Assembly: GCF_004125265.1 (NCBI RefSeq) | Contig: NZ_RDTE01000001.1 | Coordinates: 496,001-560,000, forward strand | From: Streptomyces lydicus | Lineage (GTDB): Bacteria > Actinomycetota > Actinomycetes > Streptomycetales > Streptomycetaceae | Length of the DNA: 64,000 bases | Reading direction: 5' to 3' | Part shown: positions 61,618 through 64,000 of the stretch, in pieces | How positions within the stretch are numbered: position 1 is the first letter of the stretch | How the letters are laid out: the number at the start of each line of letters is the position of its first letter | Translations under genes and position numbers: made by a program | The notes under the pieces: model-generated | Databases searched by the model: none | What the model saw: the letters and a program-made list of their open reading frames with translations, nothing else | What the model was told of the DNA's origin: nothing

Positions 61618-61648
61618 CTGCTCCGCTAACCCCACCCCCAGCGACAGT
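61618..61648 (+). promoter_or_regulatory. box 43, upstream of 61786
   Basis: CTGCTC (TTGC decayed to CTGC), 19 bases containing CTAACC, GACAGT; 138 bases before the ATG at 61786. Confidence 0.4.
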
Positions 61649-61785
61649 CAACCCCGGCCGGAACTCCCCGCACGGCCCCCACCCGCCTGGCACCCACACC
61701 ACCCTCCGCACTGAACCCACGCCCGGCCGGGCCCACAGCCCGCAGAACAACCAGGCCGCACACCGAACCGAGAAGGCCAACACCC

Positions 61786-62535
61786 ATGACCACACTGAAA
61801 TTCGCCCTCAACGAAGTCATCGACATCGCCACACACTCGATGCTCGCCCCACGCCACACCCTGCGCCCCACCTACGACCAGCGCCAGAACGGAGAGGACA
61901 CTCACGCTGCCCTGTGGTGCGTCCGGGACAACAGCGGCACCTACCTCACCGGAAACACCACCCACAAGAACGCACCCCGCGACACCTACGCCGAGGGCAA
62001 CGCTCCCAGCGGCGACGACGCATCCGGCACCCTCGGCGGCGATGACATCGACGCGATCCCGCTGCACGACCCCGCCACCGGCGAGTGCCTGCACTCCGAC
62101 CTACTCCGGGCGCAGCGCGACGGCCACAACACCATGACCCTCACCCTGAACGACACGGCCCTTGAACTACGCACCCACCACGCCGACATTCCGGTCGCCC
62201 CGCACGGGCTGACCGCGTACACACGAAGCATCGTCAGCCTGGCCGCCTCCAAGGAACTGCGCCTGACCTGGCAGACCGGCAAGGCCAAGCACCTGCTGCA
62301 CCTCGCCGCACGCGGCCCGCACGGCGCCACGGGGCACATCGTCATCGGGACCCGCTCCGGGAAGGTGCTCCGCGCCACACTCGCTTACCCCTCAGAGCAC
62401 GACGTCACCCACAAGACGGCCGAGGGCACCAACGACGTCCGCGCCCTCCTCACCAACCTGCCCCCATCGCCGTGCCCGCCCCACTGCACCGCAACCGACG
62501 TCGACGCCTGCTTCAACCGCGCCCCCCAGAAGTAA
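61786..62535 (+). CDS. fusion of module A and module B
   Basis: 249 residues. Residues 1-130 match the 60047 protein (ALWCVRDNSGTYLTGNTTHK, TLGGDDIDAI, TMTLTLNDTALEL); residues 141-249 match the 43505 protein (GLTAYTRSIVSLAASKELRL, GPHGATGHIVIGTRSGKVLR, GTNDVRALLTNLPPSPCPPH). The natural fusion suggests the separate proteins work together or on the same target. GAAGG precedes the ATG. No known function for either module. Confidence 0.8.
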   Translation: MTTLKFALNEVIDIATHSMLAPRHTLRPTYDQRQNGEDTHAALWCVRDNSGTYLTGNTTHKNAPRDTYAEGNAPSGDDASGTLGGDDIDAIPLHDPATGECLHSDLLRAQRDGHNTMTLTLNDTALELRTHHADIPVAPHGLTAYTRSIVSLAASKELRLTWQTGKAKHLLHLAARGPHGATGHIVIGTRSGKVLRATLAYPSEHDVTHKTAEGTNDVRALLTNLPPSPCPPHCTATDVDACFNRAPQK

Positions 62536-62773
62536 CCCGCCCCCTTTCCGGCAGGCGGCGACGCAAGCACCTCTCCCACAGCCCCGCCCCCGACACCCTG
62601 TGTCCCGGGGCGGGGCCGCCGTGCGTATCCCGCCCCCAGCACCGCCACCCCAACCCGCCTCCCACCCCCCGACACCCCCACCCCCGCACCGCCCCACACA
62701 CCCCCCAGGCGACCTACCGTCCGCAACGACACCGCCACCACACGGACCGCCACAACAGAAAGAGGGGAGCGCC

Positions 62774-63238
62774 GTGAGACACCAGACCACCATCAACGAA
62801 CTCGCGCAGATCCAGGGACTGTTCTCCGTCGTCGACCACATCACGGTCGAACAGCACGACAGCAGCACCGACACCACCGAGGAGGTCACCCTCCCCCCGC
62901 CCCTCATCCGCCGCACCCAGCGCCGCGACGACACCACCGTCTGGATCCTCACGCCCCCCGGCATCCACGAACGCATCTTCGTCGACGACGAGGCCCCCGT
63001 CACCGTCTACTTCAAGGACGTCGACCCCCACCGCTTCACCGGCCACGTCCCGCCCCAGACCCCCGTCCAGCAGCCCCCCGTCCAACAGCCCCCCGCCACC
63101 TGGCAGCCCCAACCCGCCCCCGCCCAGCCCCACCCCACCTACCCGCCCCAACACCCGCCCGCCCAGCAGCCGGCCGCGCCCCAACGACCCACCCGGCCCG
63201 CCGCCCCCTGGACAGCACAGCAGCAGCCCCCCAACTGA
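62774..63238 (+). CDS. hypothetical protein with Pro/Gln-rich tail
   Basis: 154 residues from a GTG with AGGGGAGC before it. Residues 1-95 form a compact, acidic, beta-rich domain (INELAQIQGLFSVVDHITVE; TTVWILTPPGIHERIFVDDE; TVYFKDVDPHRFTGHV). The remaining 60 residues are almost only Pro, Gln and Ala (QQPPVQQPPA, QPQPAPAQPHP) and probably disordered. No clear TTGC box. No family recognised. Confidence 0.7.
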   Translation: MRHQTTINELAQIQGLFSVVDHITVEQHDSSTDTTEEVTLPPPLIRRTQRRDDTTVWILTPPGIHERIFVDDEAPVTVYFKDVDPHRFTGHVPPQTPVQQPPVQQPPATWQPQPAPAQPHPTYPPQHPPAQQPAAPQRPTRPAAPWTAQQQPPN

Positions 63239-63309
63239 ACCCACCCCCCACACACACCGGCCCCGGCATCGCCCCACAGCGAAGCCGGGGCCGCACCATG
63301 CCGCCACCC

Positions 63310-63997
63310 TCACCCAGAAGCCCCCGGCCACCCCGACCGCACCCCACCCCCCGGACCACCCACCGAAGGGCCAGCCGGGGAAGCAGCCCCCGGAGCCGGG
63401 GGAGTGGACACAGCCGCACCCGACCCCGCAGCGCCCGCCGGCCCGGCCCCCGCCCGCTCAACCCGCGGCTCCCCGCCCGCCCCGGCCCCCGGCCCACCAG
63501 CAGCCTTCCCCGACCCCTTCTCGGGCCCGGCCACCCCCCGCCCCACATCCCCCTCCGCAGCCACAGCCTCGCGCCCCAACCGCCGCAACTCCTTGACCTT
63601 CTCCACCCTCACACCCAACCGGCGCCCACACCCCCGCCACCGTCTCCCCAACCTCACCCATCGCCAGCACCACCCGCGCCGCCACCACCCGCGCCTCATC
63701 AACCCGCACCTGACCCCGCTCACGCACCCGACGCACCTCCGCCTCCACCTCAGCAACCACCGCCTCCTCGTCCTCCACCGCCAACTCGAAGTCAGCCACC
63801 AACTCATCCAACTCCCCCTCCCGACGCAGCCGCTCCGCCTCAACCTCCTCAGCCTTCAGCCGCTCCTCCGCCATCCGCGCCGCAGCCCGCTCCAACGCCA
63901 CCTTCCGCCGCGCCAGCACCCCGCCGCTCTTCCCCTTGCCCCTGCTCCGACTCGCCGCCACCGCAGCCACCTCCAACCGACCGGGCCCGCCCGTCAC
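63310..63997 (-). pseudogene. coiled-coil protein gene with a frameshift, at the window edge
   Basis: Minus strand, possibly starting outside the window or at a GTG at 63997. The first part (RRKVALERAAARMAEERLKA, ELDELVADFELAVEDEEAVV, EVEAEVRRVRERGQVRVDEA) is a long charged coiled coil. At a G-run near 63632 the frame breaks; the next frame continues with GCGRRLGVRVEKVKELRRLG, REAVAAEGDVG and a Gly/Ala/Pro-rich tail to 63310. A helix-turn-helix-like GETVAGV...RRLGVRVEKVKEL spans the break, typical of small Streptomyces plasmid proteins. A sequencing error in the homopolymer is as likely as a real mutation. Confidence 0.55.
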
Positions 63998-64000
63998 GGG

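Overview
High-GC actinobacterial DNA, most likely from Streptomyces or a close relative: GC-rich third codon positions, GTG and TTG starts, strong GGAGG-type ribosome sites and GC-rich hairpin terminators. No replication, partition, conjugation, ribosomal or core metabolic gene is visible, and almost every protein is small and of unknown function. This fits an accessory region (linear plasmid, integrative element or chromosome arm), but the sequence does not say which.

Layout. 1-9.4 kb: single-gene plus-strand cassettes mixed with decayed genes (an IS630-type transposase relic near 2.5 kb, a frameshifted gene at 8.1 kb) and one TetR-family regulator. 10.26-11.83 kb: an IS701-like insertion sequence with 118-base perfect terminal inverted repeats and CTAG at both borders. 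12.4-16 kb: more cassettes, two of them degenerate. 16.07-25.03 kb: a minus-strand, translationally coupled five-gene operon encoding a Wadjet-type (JetABCD) SMC complex, which in this family recognises and cuts plasmid DNA, plus a DnaQ-fold protein whose catalytic residues are largely replaced. 25.3-63.3 kb: about thirty plus-strand cassettes, including two GNAT acetyltransferases, an orphan C5-cytosine methyltransferase, a DUF6221 protein, several putative zinc-binding proteins and many paralogous pairs. The window ends in a minus-strand coiled-coil gene with a frameshift.

The most unusual signal lies between the genes. Nearly every plus-strand cassette is preceded by the same element: TTGCnn, then almost always exactly 19 bases containing CTWRCC-like bases, then (C/G)AnnGT, mostly 40-220 bases before the start codon. 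I found 43 copies. None serves the Wadjet operon or the other minus-strand genes. In several long leaders it is followed by one or two hairpins with C-rich loops (CGCAC...GTGCG, then GGGCC...GGCCC). The cassettes therefore look like one regulon of interchangeable units that duplicate, truncate and fuse; one protein (61786-62535) joins two modules found separately at 43505 and 60047. The Wadjet operon looks like a separate, later-acquired or independently regulated island.
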